Shown here: positions 34,069 through 46,600 of the stretch, piece after piece | Layout of the letters: each line of letters opens with the position of its first letter | Numbering within the stretch: position 1 is the stretch's first letter | Source: Mercurialis annua | Taxonomy: Eukaryota > Streptophyta > Magnoliopsida > Malpighiales > Euphorbiaceae | Assembly: GCF_937616625.2 (NCBI RefSeq) | Contig: NC_065573.1 | Span: 17,623,001-17,687,000 of the forward strand | Reading direction: 5' to 3' | DNA length: 64,000 nucleotides | Notes under the pieces: model-generated | The model's input: only the letters and a program-made list of their open reading frames with translations | What the model was told of the DNA's origin: nothing | Database searches by the model: none | Program-made: the position numbers and the translations under genes

Positions 34069-34154
34069 TCTCACGTCGTGAGAGAGGGTCTCACGACGTG
34101 AGAGACAGTCTTGCGTCGCGAGACCTGGTCTAGCGTCGCCTCGCGACATGAGGC
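34069..34154. repeat. CpG palindrome cluster in solo LTR S2
   Basis: CTCTCACGTCGTGAGAG (34069), TCTCACGACGTGAGA (34089), TCTTGCGTCGCGAGA (34109) and a GCCTCGCGACATGAGGC form (34138). Same LTR position as the clusters in S1, S3 and the full-length copies, but a different wording. Confidence 0.85.
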
Positions 34155-37002
34155 ACTCGTTTTCGGCCTCCTCCGTCGATTTCTCACACTGAAATCCGTC
34201 CAACAAAGTCCCGACATGCTTACATACATTTATACATCAAAACCCAATTCTGAAACGATAAAAAACAACAATTATAACGTGTTTTACGTAAGTTCGATCC
34301 AAACCATAACGGTATAACACTAGACAACCATTATTTCTTCATTTTTCATGCTATAAACATATATCTCACCTTGTTTTGATGCTCGGGGAAGGTAGATGCT
34401 TGAATTCCGAAGAGATCGCCGCAAAATCACTTGAATCGGACGACAAACGAAGAATCGGCGAGCGAACGAAATGACACGATGATTTTAAATTAGTTTTTGG
34501 ATCCTTCCTTATACTCATCTGATTCATACTCCAAATTATATATATCATGGCTAAACTCTCCCTTTCATCCTTGCTCTATTCTTTTGTTACAAAATAACTT
34601 TTGAACTTTTTTTTTTCGTTGGATTTAGTCCATAACTAAATCAATTAACCTTTTAGTGAATGCATATACGTATTATTTATATCCAATAAATAATACGACC
34701 CGAGAATTTATATTTTCCCGTCAAAACTTGTAATTTCCAATTTTTTAAGACGTAATTGGCTAATTTATCATTTTAGTCCCTGGACATTATTTTGGGACTT
34801 TTCTTGACATTTTGCCTTTTAATTCCAATTCCAACTTTAGAATTGAAATATTAAATTTTCCGCAATAATCTTTCCGAAACCGACCTACTAAAATTTATTT
34901 ATCTTAATTTCTCAGAAAATTTTCCGATATCGCCACTCTGGCGATTTATAACTGGACATGTGGGCCAATTAGATATTTAAATCTTTTGGGGTATTACAAA
35001 GAGTATCATACTTAATCTGATTTTGGTTGCCCATTGATTCGAATCATAGTCCTATATCGGGTATGTACCGTTTCTTACGCTAGAACGCCTTATTGTCTTC
35101 TCGTTTCATTGTTGTTATGATTATACATATTGTTTTGCTATGTATAATATGAGTTTGTATGTTAAGATGATTCTAACATGTTTGTTGTTGGGTTTTACTT
35201 TAGATTTATGAAGTCAATTGATAGGATTGGATGCTAGATTTCTTTGGTATGATTTGACTTGTTTATTTACTGTTTTGGTATGAGGTTTACAGCTGAAAAT
35301 GCATGTCTTAGGGCTGAGTTCATACCTTAGGATTGTTACTAGATTTATTTTATTGATTATTGGCCATATTGTTGAATTGTTGGCTTTAAATGCCTAAGTA
35401 TACGTTGGTTTGATTTGTTTATTGTTTAGCATTATAGTTGATGCCCATAGATGACTGAGGGCTGTTTTGGATGTATTTAGCATGTTGATATCGTTTGAAG
35501 TTGTTGGATACCATTTCGTGTTGATTTTATATAGGTTGGCAATGATGTGCCATAATTATTTTGTTGAATCAATTCTCATTTTAGATTTGAGTTAGTTTAA
35601 ATGTGTATTTAAATCCTTATTTAACCTATTTAAGTGTTTAGCCACGCCTGTGTCTACTTTGGATAATTAACCAATTATGGCTAGTTTTAAGCTTATGGTT
35701 TAAATGAATAGTTGTTGTTAAGCTATGTTGAGTTCCATGTTTTCAAATGAATATTGTTTTGGTTTAAAGTTTTCTGATATGAACGTTGGATGTTACTTTG
35801 GTATCTTTGAGTCGGGTTAGACTTGGGCCGCCCAACATGTGAGGTTAGCTTGTTTTGCGTTTACTCAACTAACTTATTATCTTGGAATTACTTGGTTTTA
35901 AAGATTTTAATTTAGTTATTTAAGATTTCCAAATTATGATTTTAAAGGGAACTCAATTAAGCTTAGCTTGTTGTTTTGATTTCAGTATGTTTGAATGTTA
36001 CGCTGTGGCATTTACTTTGGCTTATATTTTGAATTGTGGTTTGGGATGCTAATCTTATATGCCGTCTAGTATTCTTAGAGATAGGAGTTATTTGGATTTT
36101 AACTTGTGCCTTGTTTTTAGACTCATTGACTGCTCGTGCTTCGGAGTCCGTGCAGGGTTAGTTTGCTTGCCATGATTATCACGTAGTTTCGCAAGTAGTG
36201 AGTTTGTAGTGCTATTTACCACTTTATGGTACTTATGTATTTTAGCATATAAATGTTTTCGAACTATTTTGAATGATTATGGAACTGGATTGGAACGAGC
36301 TATTCGATAGGCATTATCGAGATTGTGTGCGCCGGTAAGTACTTTGGGTTTGGCTGATAAGATATCTAGCTTACATAGGAATTGACGAGGATTTGTTCCC
36401 GTTTACTTTGGGTTATACTTTGGGTTTCATTTCAATACAGTTTTCACAATGTTATATATATTAGTATAAAAGGATTTATGGTTTTGAAGGTTTTAACATA
36501 ATCAATATAAATAGTATTATGAACTCATCTCAATATATCTAACCCCGTTGTTTTCTCCATTTTCCAGGTTTATGATTTGAGAGCTTTTGGTCGATCTCCG
36601 ATTACTTTGATTCCTTCAGAGGTTCCTTTGTTTTATCTAAACTAGTCAAATGTTTTACATTCTTAGACCGCAGTAGAACTAGTTTACGTTTTATGTTTTA
36701 TTCATACTTTGTTTTGTCAGATTTGTCCGACTATTTATTATGTTGTTGGTATGTTATACTTGGGATTCAATTTATTTATTACATAGCATGTTGTTGGAGT
36801 CTCGGGTTTGAGCTGACATTTCGTTATATAATTATTCATATATACTGTTAAACTTAGGTTGGAGTCTCGGTTGCCCCCGAGCATTGGTTTTGTGCAGGTT
36901 TATTTGTATTATGTAGTTATCCACGAGGCTAGTTACGGGTTTCGGAGCTACCAATACCCATACCCTAGCGTCGGTCACAATCTCTGGGATTGGGTCATGA
37001 CA

Positions 37003-37616
37003 CCTTTTGTGTTTTTGGGTTTCCTCGGGCTGAAAATCGCTCCTTGTTTAAATTGTAAGCCATGTAATTAGTTGTAGGATTATTTTCAATAGTTTTTTTG
37101 AACCATTCCTAGTCATCATACCTCTTCCATGCCAGCAACAGTGATGTATGCTATATCATCATGGGCCTTGAAGCCCAATCTCCAGCCCAACAACTTCCAG
37201 CGGGGATTCCAGTTTCATTTTGACTCGGAATCGACCAGATTTTGACCACAGAATTTGTGTTAACTAAACAAAAAACTTTCACGTTTTAACCAGCTATCGA
37301 ATCTGACTGTATTGAAAGAAAAGCAACAGTCAACCGCCATATGCTCTAGAATAAGGTTTAAAAGTATTTTTAATTTATTATGTATATCAACTGCTATATG
37401 GGTATGTAAATAATGTTTATTTTTTTGGAATGAATGTCTAAATCCATCAATAACAGACTTAATAAGATAATTATGTTACTTTTGCTCCAAACAAATCATA
37501 TCACATAGAAATCCTAGGGCTCCCATGAAAATTGTAATTGGTGGTTGTATATGCATTCAAGACGGTAAATTTAAAATCAATCTTACTTTTACATATGGCT
37601 CAGGCTTTACGCATGT
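37003..37616 (+). repeat. LTR-like repeat Y, copy 2, middle part
   Basis: Parallels 23944-24530 of copy 1: TAATTAGTTGTAGG, AAAAGTATTTTTAATTTATT..TATGTATATCAACTG, CCCATGAAAATTGTAATTGGTGG, ending CTTTACGCATGT. The outer retrotransposon is inserted at 37617. A 63-residue frame at 37525-37716 runs across the junction and is not a gene. Confidence 0.45.
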
Positions 37617-39862
37617 TGTAATGCCCCATAAGTGCAAATTATCTAATTGGACCACGGGTCCAGTTTTCAGTGGCTGTAGTGGCGGCATTGGAAAGATTCC
37701 CGAGAAATTAAGGTAAAAATAACTTTAGTAGGTCGGTTTCAAAAAGATTATTACGAGGAACTTAATATTACATCTTAGTTAAAAAGATGGAATTGGGACT
37801 AAAAGGAAAAATGTCAAGAAAAGTCACAAAATAAAGTTTAAGTACTAAATTGGCAATTTAACCAATTATGTCTCAAGAATTGAACTTTATGAACATTTGA
37901 CGGGAAAATATAAATTCATGGATCGTATTATTTATTGGATATAAATAATACGTACACGAATTGACTAAAGTGTTAATTGATTAAGTGATGGATTAAATTG
38001 AACAAAAGAAAAGTTTAAAGGACGAATTGTATTAACTAAAGAGAACAAGGATCAAAAAGGCCTTTTAGCCATGATATATATATAAAGGATTCATTTGAAA
38101 GAAGAATCCGAAGGGAAGAGGAGAATAATCCAGAGACTTCACATTTTATCGATCAACTTCGTTCTCTCACGGTTTCTCCGTTCAGCGTCCGTTTCAGACG
38201 ATTTTCGCGTCGATCTCTTCGGAATTGGAAGCTCTATCAATCTCAACCTTAATATCAAGGTAATAACGAGTTATAAAAGTATAAAATTTCAAATTAGTTG
38301 GTTGTTTAAGTGAGAATGGGTTTAATATTGAATTTGACGTTTTTGAGGTCATTTTAGCGTTTTAGCAAAAACAGGGATGCGGGTTTTGTGCGAAATGATT
38401 TCTTTAGTAGGTCGGGAGCATTGGAAAATGTTGAGGTGCCCGGAAATGGCTTTACCGGGGCTGTGCGTGGCGGAGCTACGCTATGCGCCCGCACAGTGGG
38501 TTCAAGGGGACCAAAGTGGGCTTTTGCCCTAATCGAATAGGATTTTTGATTTTTCGAACAAAGGACCTTATAAACCTCAAAAATGTTAAATCAAGAATTA
38601 AGCTCGACGTTTTAAATGTTTAACAAGAGTGAAAAACGTTAAAAGAGTTAGATGATCAATGAATACGAGAAATGGTATTTGTTAAACCGTGAATGCGATT
38701 AAAGATTATCAAATTCACGAATACACTAGAAATAGAGTTTAATTAACCAAAAACCTAGAATTTAAAAGTATTATACATGTAAAACATAAGATTCACTTCT
38801 AACTATTAAACGTAAATTAATATGTATCAAACGTGTCAGCGAACGGTGAGGTCAGCAGAAGTGGACTAGTACGAGCATATTACCAAATCGACCATGTCAT
38901 AGATTGGATAGCGATGCGAGTGAGTTGCAGTTTACTTATTCCATAATGATAATGATTATATATATATATATGTATATATATATGTATATATATAATCATT
39001 ATCATTATTGAAACGCATCGTATTATATATGATTTGCCAATATGTTATATGTTTTTATTAAATTTCAAGTACGAGAAACTAGAGTGCAATCCGAAGAAAC
39101 TAGCTACCTATTGAGTGTCAATAGGCTGTGTGATCACTAGTAATTGAGTCAGTCTAGTGTGTTTAGATTATGTAAAATGATTTGATATGTATGCACGATA
39201 TGAATATGGAAGTTGGAATATGAATGAGGGATACGAGGTTGAACTCGGTGGAATTATCCCGGTACCCGTACCTAGTGGGTTGAACTCAGTTGAGCTATCT
39301 CGAGACCCACAACTTGGAATTAAGAGGTTGTCAGCGGCTAACGCGGTTGAGATATCCCGGGGCCGGGCCATTGGATTGAACAATTGATTTGAATATCAAA
39401 TTCGTAAGTGGTGTTAAGTTTTAGGCTTTAGTTTTGAACGGATCAAATACGTGATTATATGCATTTTCATATTATTGCTTTATTTGAAATGCGATGTTAT
39501 TTTATAATACCGTCAATAAATTGCAAACTCACTCAGCATAGTCTGACCCTGTTGTTATTTAAACATTTTCAGGTGCTTAGTGTCTGGACCTAACTAGAGG
39601 TCGTTTTGGGATCCGGAAGTCAGTAGTACATGTATAGTTCTCGACTTCCGTAGCGCTGCAGTAGTGGTCCTTTATCGACAGAGTCGTAGCCTTGACATCA
39701 TTATATTTTGGTTTTATATTTTACTTGCTGTCTATGGGTATATATTTTTGGTAGGCTACATACGTTACGTTTTGTTCACGGCACCAGATGCCGGTGATAC
39801 GTTTATGACATAGTAGTATGTATATAATCCCGTGAGGCCAGGAGCCCACGTGCATATCAGAA
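37617..39862 (+). mobile_element. Outer element 5' LTR, first part
   Basis: Starts TGTAATGCCCC. About 2,246 bp lie before the nested insertion; the remaining 162 bp are at 49184-49345, where the last bases are GTGAAA instead of GTGACA. It carries a TATA-type box at 38075-38086, a splice-donor-like AAG|GTAATAAC at 38259/38260 and one surviving CpG palindrome at 38481-38496, where the 3' LTR has four. It also has an AT-rich palindrome at 38946-39007. Confidence 0.9.
38075..38086 (+). promoter_or_regulatory. TATA-type promoter of the outer 5' LTR
   Basis: TATATATATAAA followed by GGATTCATTTGAAAGAAGAA. The counterpart in the 3' LTR is TATATAAA at 56321-56328, with the same downstream context, about 460 bp from the LTR start. 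It probably sets the U3/R border. Confidence 0.6.
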
Positions 39863-42184
39863 TGTAATACCCCAAAATATTTAATTATCTAATTGGATCA
39901 CGTGTCCAGTTTGGATTTGCCAGAGTGGCATAATCGGAAAGTTTTCCGATAAATAAGTTTTAGTAGGTCGGTTTTGGAAAGGATTATTGCGGAGAAATTA
40001 ATATCATATTTCAATTCTAAGAGGAAAAATGGCAAGAAAAGCCCAAAATAGAGTGCAGGGACCAAAGTGGTAATTTAGCCACTTTGTGTCGAAAAATGAA
40101 AATTTATAAGTTTTGACGGGAAAGTATTGATATCGAGCTTCGTATTATTTATTGGATATAAATAATACGTATAAGTTATAATAAGAGAAGTCAACGATTT
40201 AGTTATGGACTAAATCGTACAAAAGAAAAGTTTTAAAGATAAGTTGTAACAAAGAAAGAAAAGAGGGATTAAAACATACTTTTAAGCATACATATATGAG
40301 ATTTCCATTTGAATGAAGAAATCAGAAGAGAAAGGAAAGCTCCAGAAGCAAATCATCGTTCTCGATCGTTTCGCCGCCGTTTCTCCGTTCGACGTCCGAT
40401 TCGAGTGATTTTCGCGGCGATTTCTTCAGAATCCCGTCCTCTATCAATCCCAAACTCCGTTATAAGGTAATTCTTTCATATTGGATGTTAAATTTGGATA
40501 GTAAAGGGCTGTTTTGAGTTAGGATTTTGTTTGGATTGAATTTGACGTTTTTGAAGTTATTATAGCGTTTTAATGAAAACTGAGATGCGGGTTATGTATA
40601 GTTGGATGTATAGCACGTCGGGATAGCTGAAAAGCCCCGTAAAATGACTTTCCGGGGGGCTTTCAAGGGTGTGCGTTCGCACACATTGAGTGTGCGTTCG
40701 CACACTCCTTGAAATTTAGGGTGTGCGTTCGCACACTCATTGTGTGCGTTCGCACACTACCTAAAATTTGGCAGATTCAAAATCCCAACGGTCAGTTTAT
40801 AGATTTGCCTCTTAGGAACGCGTCTGTCAAATTTCAGCTCGATCCAACGGTTCAATTGGGAGAGATCGTCGTTTTACTAAACAGTGTCAGTGTGCAGGCA
40901 GCACATGCACATTGTCTTGAAAACTCCTTAAAACTTCATTGAAATGAAACTAAACCCTAAAACTTAAAAGTATTATACGTATGGGAATACGAGATTCACG
41001 TCTAATCATTAAACATTAATTATTTATCAGACGTGTCATAGCAGAGAGGTCAGTAGACGTGGGATAGCAAGGGCATATCATTTCATCGACCATATTTGTG
41101 ATTGGATTGCGGTCACTGTGAGTTGTACTTTTACTTTCATGTATTAAAACTATTTGGTATATATATATATATACTATTTACACGCATCGCATTATACATA
41201 ATTGATTGAAATGTTATACGCTTTATTAATTTCTATATATGAGAACTAGTATGCGATCCGAAGAAACTAGCTACCTATTGGGTGTCAATAGGCTGTGTGA
41301 TCACCAGTATCGAGTCAGTCTAGTATGTTTGCATTGAGAAATGACTTGACACAGCTGGGAGCTGTTGATGAATATGATATTTACGATTGGGTTATGATTT
41401 CGATACGCAGAGTGAACTCGGCTACGGTGTAGCCTGGAAGTCCCCGTATCTAGTGGCTGGGCCACCAGCGAGTTGGACTCGCAAATGATATTTACGATTG
41501 AGTTGAATGATATATGATTACTCGAGAGATGTGTCGCATGCTAGGATATTAGTTTCATACGGATCAAATACATGTTTATATCTTTTATATTAATATTTTC
41601 TTGATATGCGATGCTATGTTTTTATATTAATACTGTTAGTAAATGTCAACTCACTCAGTATTTCCCAAATACTGACCCCTCACCTTTGATGTCTTTCAGG
41701 TGCTTAGTTTGTGGACCTAGCTAGAGGCCAATTTTTGAAGTCCAGAAGTCATCGGTATATGTTAGTTTATGACTTCTGTGAATGCTGCAGTAGTGGTCCC
41801 GTGTGACAGAGTCGTAGCCTAGACAGCAGTACACATTGAGTGTACATATTACTTGCTGCCCAGTTTATATGTTTTTGGTAGGCTACGTGTTTAATATGTC
41901 GTGCACGGCACTAGGTGCCAGTGATATGTTGGATACACTAACTGAAGTATATAGTACCGCGAGGCCAGTTCGTACGAGGTACGGTAACTAGAGCTCGCGA
42001 GGATAACAGAACAGTTAGTGTAAATGTTTGTGTATACACGTTATGTATACTTGCTTCTGTTGCTTTATGTTATTTGTTTATTATTTGCAAAAAATTAATA
42101 GTGATTTAAGGCTTGCTACGGGTTCCGGAGCTACCACTCCCGTTCCCTAGCGCCGGTCGCGGCTCAATAATTTGGGTCGTGACA
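39863..42184 (+). mobile_element. Nested element 5' LTR
   Basis: 2,322 bp, TGTAATACCCC to GGGTCGTGACA. In order: a promoter-like ACATATATGAG at about 40291, an exon-like GC-richer block at 40330-40466 ending ATAAG|GTAATT, four palindromes at 40669-40757, a (TA)n tract at 41158-41174 and the conserved end CTAGCGCCGGTCGCGG. The 77-residue frame at 40709-40942 is an LTR by-product, repeated identically in the 3' LTR. Confidence 0.95.
40669..40757. repeat. CpG palindrome cluster, nested 5' LTR
   Basis: Four identical copies of GTGTGCGTTCGCACAC at 40669, 40690, 40721 and 40742. The arms pair perfectly around a TT centre. Confidence 0.97.
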
Positions 42185-42188
42185 ATGT

Positions 42189-42200
42189 TGGTATCAGAGC
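42189..42200 (+). promoter_or_regulatory. Primer-binding site (tRNA-iMet), nested element
   Basis: TGGTATCAGAGC, the standard complement to the 3' end of plant initiator tRNA-Met, four bases after the 5' LTR. Confidence 0.95.
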
Positions 42201-42345
42201 AGTTGGTCCAGTTACCACTGCAAGTTTGTTTTGATGATTGTTTGAGAACAGTTGGTCCAGTTACCACTGCAAGTTTGTTTTGATGATTGTTTGAGAGCAG
42301 TTGGTCCAGTTACCACTGCTAGTTTGTTTCGGATGTCTGTCTGAA
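42201..42345 (+). repeat. 49-bp tandem repeat directly after the primer site
   Basis: AGTTGGTCCAGTTACCACTG recurs at 42201, 42250 and 42299. Within it CAGTTGGT and ACCACTG nearly pair. The outer element has only one unit (49362 onward, with TAC for TCC). Confidence 0.93.
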
Positions 42346-42760
42346 TTGTGAAACTCTGTCAGTAAGTAAACCTAGGAACTACTGCAGCAAGAGAGTCAAA
42401 CCTTAGTTGTTTGCATTCATTTGATCTGTGCATTAGTAGTATATGGAATAACGCGCGCGAACCAGGACTATTAAGCTAGCAAGTGACTAGTATCTCTTTA
42501 TACGGATGACTAAGGCAACTAAGTATTTGTTGCTTATGCTAAGAGATAGAAAATGGTTAAATGTTTGCAAATGTGAGCGGCTAAGGCAACTAAGTGTTTA
42601 TTACTTGTGCAAGGGGGTATTCAGTGATTACGTATTTGCGAATTACATACAGATTGATTGAATGTTAAATATTTATAGCACCTTATAAGTTTATATTGAA
42701 GTTAAGCGAGGAAAAAGAGGCTCAGATGGTCGGTGACGTTAGATATTGTTTCTTTTCAGC

Positions 42761-43660
42761 ATGTCTGGGCAAAATGGAGCTCAGCTACATGCTGTAGAGA
42801 AACAGGAGGAAGTGCCTCCTATATATCCAAATGGATTTCATAACGAAGTAGGCAGACCATCTGGAATCCACCAGAATGGATTCCACATAGATGTTGGGAG
42901 ATCATCTGAGATATATCAGAATGGTTTCATGTCAGTATCAGAAATTGATAGTTCTTCTAGGGTTAGAGGTAGAACTCACTCGCTTGAAATGGAACACAGT
43001 GAGGAAAGTGAGGAAGATCCCGAGGAAAATTCAGAGGAGGATCTAGAGGAAGAATCAGAAGAAGTTCCTCAAGAGGAGGACTTTAAAGAAGAAGAGTTAT
43101 CAGATGAGTCAGATGACGAGGAATATCGGAGTGAACATTTCTAATCCAATGTGCGGAGATACTGCAATTTGCGAGGGGATACAGAGATAGCTAAAGGTCA
43201 GGGACATGTGATTTTGAATCAGGTTAGGAGGCAGATGCGCTCCTTCTCTAGGGGAATGCTACCAGTGGAACTGTATTCCATTGACTGTTTATGTATGGTC
43301 GAAGTAATTCCAGATCTTGATGAAGATAATGAGACAGTCAACCGTAGTTATGTGAAGGGATTAGGACCAGAGTTTGATGAGCTATATGAGCATGTTCACG
43401 AGCATTTTGGGACGCTCACTATAATGGCTCGTAGGATCAAGGCTGACCGCGAGTGGGATGGCAATCCTGTTCAACCCTACTTTTTCAGACGTGCGTTCTA
43501 CCTAAATTATATTAGTCGATCCTCTGGTATTAGGACTAACCCCCACTCCGTGCATAGAGGCGGAGTCAACTCCAGTAGAAGAGTTAAGGGTCGACACACT
43601 GGAATAGTTATTAAGAAACCTAGCGTTCTACATCAGGCACCCTTAGGTATAAATGATTAA
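42761..43660 (+). pseudogene. Acidic/basic ORF of the nested element, unknown family
   Basis: ATG 42761, stop at 43658-43660: 299 codons with one internal TAA at 43142-43144, where the outer copy has TGG. Residues 1-20 read MSGQNGAQLHAVEKQEEVPP. Residues 22-57 hold a 15-residue repeat with the core (H/Y).NGFH.(E/D)VGR (three NGF units). Residues 60-75 have SSRVRGR, and residues 80-125 are a Glu/Asp/Ser tract. After the stop a region with IRSFSRGMLP-type sequence (QMRSFSRGMLPVELYS), DEDNETVNR, EHFGTLT.MARRI, DREWDGN and a basic C-terminus follows. No CCHC knuckle, no Retrotrans_gag motif, no protease or polymerase motif. Indels against the outer copy are multiples of three, which suggests past selection as protein. 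It could be a diverged gag-like protein or a captured host gene. Confidence 0.6.
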
Positions 43661-46600
43661 TATGCTTTGAGTATTTGTGTTTATATGTTGCATTGTTGTG
43701 TATATGTTTACTGCATGCATGATAGAGCATAACGAGTAGAATGTACCTATAGGATAATACCTCAGAGAAGTAAGAACCTATAGGAAGCGCTGTTGTTAAA
43801 CACGCGACTAATAAAAGAATATATAAACATAATTTACAAAAGCAATAACATAATAAACACCATATAATACATTTGTTGTAAACGTAATCCCTATATTACG
43901 TTTTAGAAGTTGTGAAGAAAGAGATGGATTATCGACAGGGAATCGATGTGAAACATCGGTACCTGCGTTTTTACAGCAATAGAATGTTGCAGAAGTATAT
44001 GTGGTGATTACAGCAGTAGAAAATGTTGAATTAAATTGAGTTATCGGAGATATGGAGAAAGAAGTGATGAGACAGAAGAACAGTCTGTAAATGACAGAAG
44101 GTGACAACAATACAAAAATTTAAAATATACCCAATAAGTATAAAGAAAACTGTTAATAGTCGCAGAGTGTACAATCTAGAGTAACTTACGATTTTATGAA
44201 AATTTTAAGATTTTTCAAAATACAATTGTGCTCAGACATCGCATATGATATTGCATAATCACGATAGGAATACATAAAAGATTGATTTTCAAAATTTTAG
44301 ATCATGCATCATATCTTTACAATGATAAAGAAGATGCAATTTCGAGCAACTCTTTGGTGATGAGAGGTGTCATCACTCTGAGCTACAATTGTATTATCGA
44401 TTTCAAACGATTTATGAAAAGTGATTTAAAAGAGCTGGCCAGCCAAAGGATGTTTTGAAATCTTTTGTTTGATGAGTGAACTCAGATGCGAAACTCTGCG
44501 ACGAATAATAAAAGATTCTTAATAAATAAGAATAAAATTGTAAAAGGAACCCCAATAACAGAACAAAGCCGTATTAACGATTAATTGCGACAAAGCAAAC
44601 GAGATTAAAGTAAAGTTTGAATAAGAAGTTATCGCCGGAGAGCATACGTGGTTAAGATGCGATGCACTGGCAATATCTAAGGATACAGTATTTATCCTTA
44701 TGATAGAACAAAGAATGAAATGACAGAGAATCATGTTAGACGAAAAAAACGTAACAAATACGTAAGGACGAAGAATATAACGATTATTCATATGGTGAAA
44801 TAAGTAGTATAGCGAACGAGGAACACAATAGAGAAAAGAAATTGAAAGTATAAAGGAAGAGAAGATGATACTATAAATGATGAACATGAAGTGATATTTA
44901 AAGGATATAACTTTATCAATATCAGTGTTCGAAGATACAGAAATAGAAAGAGAAAGGATACGAAATGATGAAGCAGACGATTTTGCAAAATGTGAAGGTG
45001 ATTTTGCAAGATATGAAAGTTAGAAATTTGATAGATCAAGAGAGATAATGATGCTATATGACTGATATTAAGTGAAGTCACTAATATCAGCATTAAGAGT
45101 TATAAGTTGTGTTAACAGAAAGGAGAAAAGTTAAATTGTAAAATTCTAGTATAAGAAGAAAGGCACACGTATAGGCATACGTGTCAGTAAATGTAAGAAT
45201 TGTGGATAATATGAAAGAAAATATAATGAGGAAACTCATATACCTTTAAGATTTAGTAAGATGAATAGAGGAGAAAGTTCTAGAAATACGTCAGAAGGAT
45301 CATCAGAATAGAACAATAATAATGGAGCTATTATAAATGGAGAAGAGACGTAACGGATACAGTAAGTAAAGGATAGGATGATATTTCATTGCTATTGGAC
45401 AGGTAGAAGTGAACTGTATCTAAGAAGCCACGGTGTCATAAGCACGAGAGATGATACTAGTACAGAGAAAATAAGTTGTTTAAAAGATAACTAGAATCTG
45501 GACATAAATGATGAAGAAGCATAAGGTATATAGGACAATAAAACTGAACTATTCCCTAATTATGGGAAACACAAAGTCAAGTACAATCTAAAATGTTAAG
45601 AATAAGCGGAAAACACTTCAAGAAGAAGATGAAAATCAGGATAAGGACAAACTAAGAAACAATCATAATCAGTATTGAGCCAATACCTTGAAGGGTGAGA
45701 ATAAAATAGTGGAACTACTCAGAAGCAAGAAGTAGAAGTGTAAGATGAAAAAGAAAGTTGTTTATACAGTAAGAAGGAATAACGATAAAGAAAGTAAATA
45801 AGTTATTAAGAATCTACTGAATCTGTTAAAGATTAAAGGTAAAGATGAAGTTAAGCAAAGGCTAACTAACGACAAGGATTCTTGAAATAGTTAAATGTTA
45901 AAGAAACATATGAGATTCTTACGAGATCATCATGAAAAAGGAACGGTAACACAAAGGTAAGACAGCTTTGACTGGAAAGTCAATAAAAGACTCGAAACGT
46001 ACCTCAAAAGGGTAATGAGAGAGAAGTGAAAAGGATAAGAATACGAATAGTATTAGTAACAAAGGCAACTGTACAAGCCATACGATTAAAAGTAACGTGA
46101 AATGAAACGTTTAAGACAACAGTAAAGGATGAAGGATCACGACCAACAGAACGACGTGAAGTTCACGATAGATTAAAGGAGCAAAGGAAATAGAAATGGA
46201 AGATAGTGAAAAGAGTATCAAGTTTAGCTACGTTAAGAAAAAGTGAAAGTATTAAACATAGTGCAAGTTGAGAAAGATTGGTTAATGAAGAATGAAGTGT
46301 CAGAGAATGACAGTAAGGAGTGGAAAATGACAAGAACCAGTTAAGAAAGGAAAGTGATAACTACAGACGATAGGAAAGATCATAACTGCAAGTTATGATT
46401 ACAAGAGAAAATATTCATAGGAATATGAATAAAGTAAGTACGTCATTAAAGGTGTAATCAATATGACGTGACTATTCACGTATAAAAGAGACAAGTAGCG
46501 ACCCGATGACGATTAAGAATGAGACAATAAAGTTGGAAAGTATCAAGTGAGGATTAGTCGACGCTAATGATGACCAGGAAGATCACGACTAGTTGTAGAT

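Larger units (their letters stand above)
32132..34998 (-). mobile_element. solo LTR S2, nested in solo LTR V
   Basis: From TGTGACGACCC to GGGGTATTACA, with a perfect 5-bp duplication AAGAG at 32127-32131 and 34999-35003. 2,867 bp including a 308-bp MITE and its duplication. Minus orientation relative to the full-length element. It carries a GTGAG splice-donor-like site (34369-34368 on the minus strand), palindromes at 34069-34154, and direct repeats of 'gagatagttcaaccgagttaaac' type near 33130-33260. Confidence 0.93.
31681..37002 (+). mobile_element. solo LTR V, variant subfamily, holding solo LTR S2
   Basis: Starts TGTGATATCCCATATTTT (the family start is TGTAATACCCCAAAATATTT) and ends CTAGCGTCGG..TGGGTCATGACA (the family end is GGGTCGTGACA). 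Flanking 5-mers are CTTTT (31676-31680) and CCTTT (37003-37007), one mismatch. After removal of the nested S2 and its duplication the LTR is about 2,450 bp. No primer site or interior follows, so it is solo. Between 35000 and 36950 it is T-rich and non-coding. Near 31848-31905 it has GGCGTGATGGATCCATCGCGCC-like palindromes, the counterpart of the clusters in its relatives. Confidence 0.72.
40467..42759 (+). other. Predicted intron joining the LTR leader to the ORF
   Basis: Donor ATAAG|GTAATT at 40466/40467 and acceptor TTGTTTCTTTTCAG|C ending at 42759, one base before the ATG at 42761. The outer element keeps both: donor AAG|GTAATAAC at 38260 and acceptor TTGTTTCATTTCAG ending at 49746. The donor also survives in solo LTRs S1 (minus, 2196), S2 (minus, 34369), S3 (minus, 52473, GTAAGC) and the outer 3' LTR (56503, GTAAGA). 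Splicing would remove the palindromes and the primer site and bring the ORF close to the cap. Predicted only; no transcript evidence. Confidence 0.5.

Noticed and set aside
34111..34317. Short plus-strand frame over the S2 palindromes
   Set aside because: Opposite to LTR orientation, open because of the palindromes, no start context or family.
40669..40757. CRISPR-like look of evenly spaced palindromic repeats
   Set aside because: Spacers are 5-15 bp and not unique 30-mers, the sequence is plant retrotransposon LTR, and there are no cas genes.
44519..45093. Hydrophobic minus-strand frames that look like membrane proteins
   Set aside because: Reverse complement of A-rich DNA gives Phe/Leu/Ile/Tyr-rich frames. 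No homologous frame is kept in the outer element at the matching region.
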